From NCBI GenBank assembly GCA_021782525.1, contig JAJXUY010000121.1, positions 1 through 5,868 of the forward strand: DNA of 5,868 nt. Reading direction: 5' to 3'. Position 1 is the stretch's first letter; each line of letters starts with the position of its first letter. Below are positions 5,330 through 5,868 of this stretch, in pieces. Made by a program: the position numbers and the translations under genes. The DNA comes from Acidobacteriota bacterium (lineage in GTDB: Bacteria; Acidobacteriota; Thermoanaerobaculia; Thermoanaerobaculales; Thermoanaerobaculaceae). Under the pieces are notes generated by a model. It was given only the letters and a program-made list of their open reading frames with translations. It ran no database searches and was not told where the DNA came from.

Positions 5330-5868
5330 GACGCTCGGCCCAGAGCTGGAGCACCTGCAGCGAGACCTCGGACGCCTTCGCCATCCACTCGAGGGAGACC
5401 CATTCCTGCACCGAGTGGAAGTTCTGGCCGCCTGTCCAGATGTTCGGCGTCGGCAGGCCCATGAACGAGAGCCTGGCGCCGTCGGTGCCGCCGCGGATCG
5501 CCCGGCGTACCGGCTCCAGTCCCAGCCGCCGTACCGCCTCGAACGCGACCTCCAGGACCTCGGGGGCCTCGGCGATCTTGTACGCCATGTTGCGGTACGA
5601 CTCCTTCACCTCGACCGAGATGCGCGCGCCGGGGTACGCCTCGCCCACCTCGCGCGCCACGGCGCGCAGCGTGTCCTCCCGAGCGTGCAGCTCCTCCTCG
5701 GTGAACGCCCGCACCAGCAGCTTGATCTCGGCCCGGGTGACGTCGCCGCGCAGGTCCATCGGGTGCAGGTAGGACTGGCGCGCCTCGGTGGTCTCGGGCA
5801 GGAACTCGCGCGGCAGCCGTTCCACGATCGCCGCCGCGACGCGCACCGAGTTGATCATCTTCCCCTTC
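5319..5868 (-). CDS. pepT: Peptidase T (tripeptide aminopeptidase), C-terminal part
   Basis: Cytoplasmic zinc aminopeptidase of the M20B family that removes the N-terminal residue from tripeptides. Only the last 182 residues are in the window. The reading frame stays open to the right edge (Lys-Gly-Lys precedes the first Met), so that Met at 5858 is internal and not the start. The visible part begins in the lid/dimerisation domain with KGKMINSVRVAA, equivalent to the segment just after the HPG motif of E. coli PepT. It then returns to the catalytic domain with IRGGTDGARLSFMGLPTPNI, followed by WTGGQNFHS. The His in GGQNFH corresponds to the metal-binding His379 of E. coli PepT. The end VSLEWMAKASE also matches the family. 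The N-terminal metal and catalytic residues lie outside the window. It converges with the TetR gene, with a 28-base gap between stops. Confidence 0.95.
   Translation of the reverse strand, partial: KGKMINSVRVAAAIVERLPREFLPETTEARQSYLHPMDLRGDVTRAEIKLLVRAFTEEELHAREDTLRAVAREVGEAYPGARISVEVKESYRNMAYKIAEAPEVLEVAFEAVRRLGLEPVRRAIRGGTDGARLSFMGLPTPNIWTGGQNFHSVQEWVSLEWMAKASEVSLQVLQLWAERPAS

Noticed and set aside
4309..5772. A 487-codon plus-strand frame running across the 90-residue ORF, the TetR gene and pepT
   Set aside because: It has no domain signal, passes through the AT-rich promoter region and overlaps three better-supported genes. It is a GC-driven shadow.
5856..5858. ATG at 5858 as the start of a short 179-residue protein
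   Set aside because: The frame continues upstream to the window edge, and the KGKMINS context matches the interior of full-length PepT, so the gene is cut by the window and not truncated.

Overview
This window is a GC-rich bacterial chromosomal segment, best matched to the Acidobacteriota or a close relative. The evidence is the very high G+C at third codon positions and a secreted protein that reads as the 'VWFA-related Acidobacterial domain' family. The taxon is an inference from one gene family plus composition. No RNA gene, CRISPR array, insertion sequence or phage gene is visible.

Layout: (1) positions 8-1801, minus strand, an exported von Willebrand factor A-type protein with its own extended -10 promoter and a strong Shine-Dalgarno. 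(2) 1877-4300, minus strand, a full-length primosomal helicase PriA with all helicase motifs and eight zinc-binding cysteines. (3) A 24-bp divergent gap, 4301-4324, in which -10-like elements for the two directions overlap. (4) 4325-4597, plus strand, a 90-residue mostly helical protein of unknown function. (5) An AT-rich island, about 4618-4687, holding the putative promoter and operator of (6) a TetR-family repressor at 4688-5290, plus strand. (7) A short convergent gap with two hairpins, then (8) the C-terminal part of peptidase T, minus strand, running off the right edge. No stretch longer than 300 bases lacks a gene.

The genes do not form an obvious pathway. PriA restarts stalled replication forks, PepT trims tripeptides, and the VWFA protein acts outside the cytoplasm in an unknown role. 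The TetR regulator has no divergently transcribed target next to it, so it is probably autoregulatory or acts elsewhere.

The most interesting signal is in the start regions. The 90-residue ORF and the TetR gene each have a -10-like hexamer ending exactly six bases before the ATG and no Shine-Dalgarno, and priA has a similar box eight bases before its GTG. This is the layout expected for leaderless mRNAs. The VWFA gene has a conventional leader with a good ribosome binding site. I found no convincing new multi-gene system.
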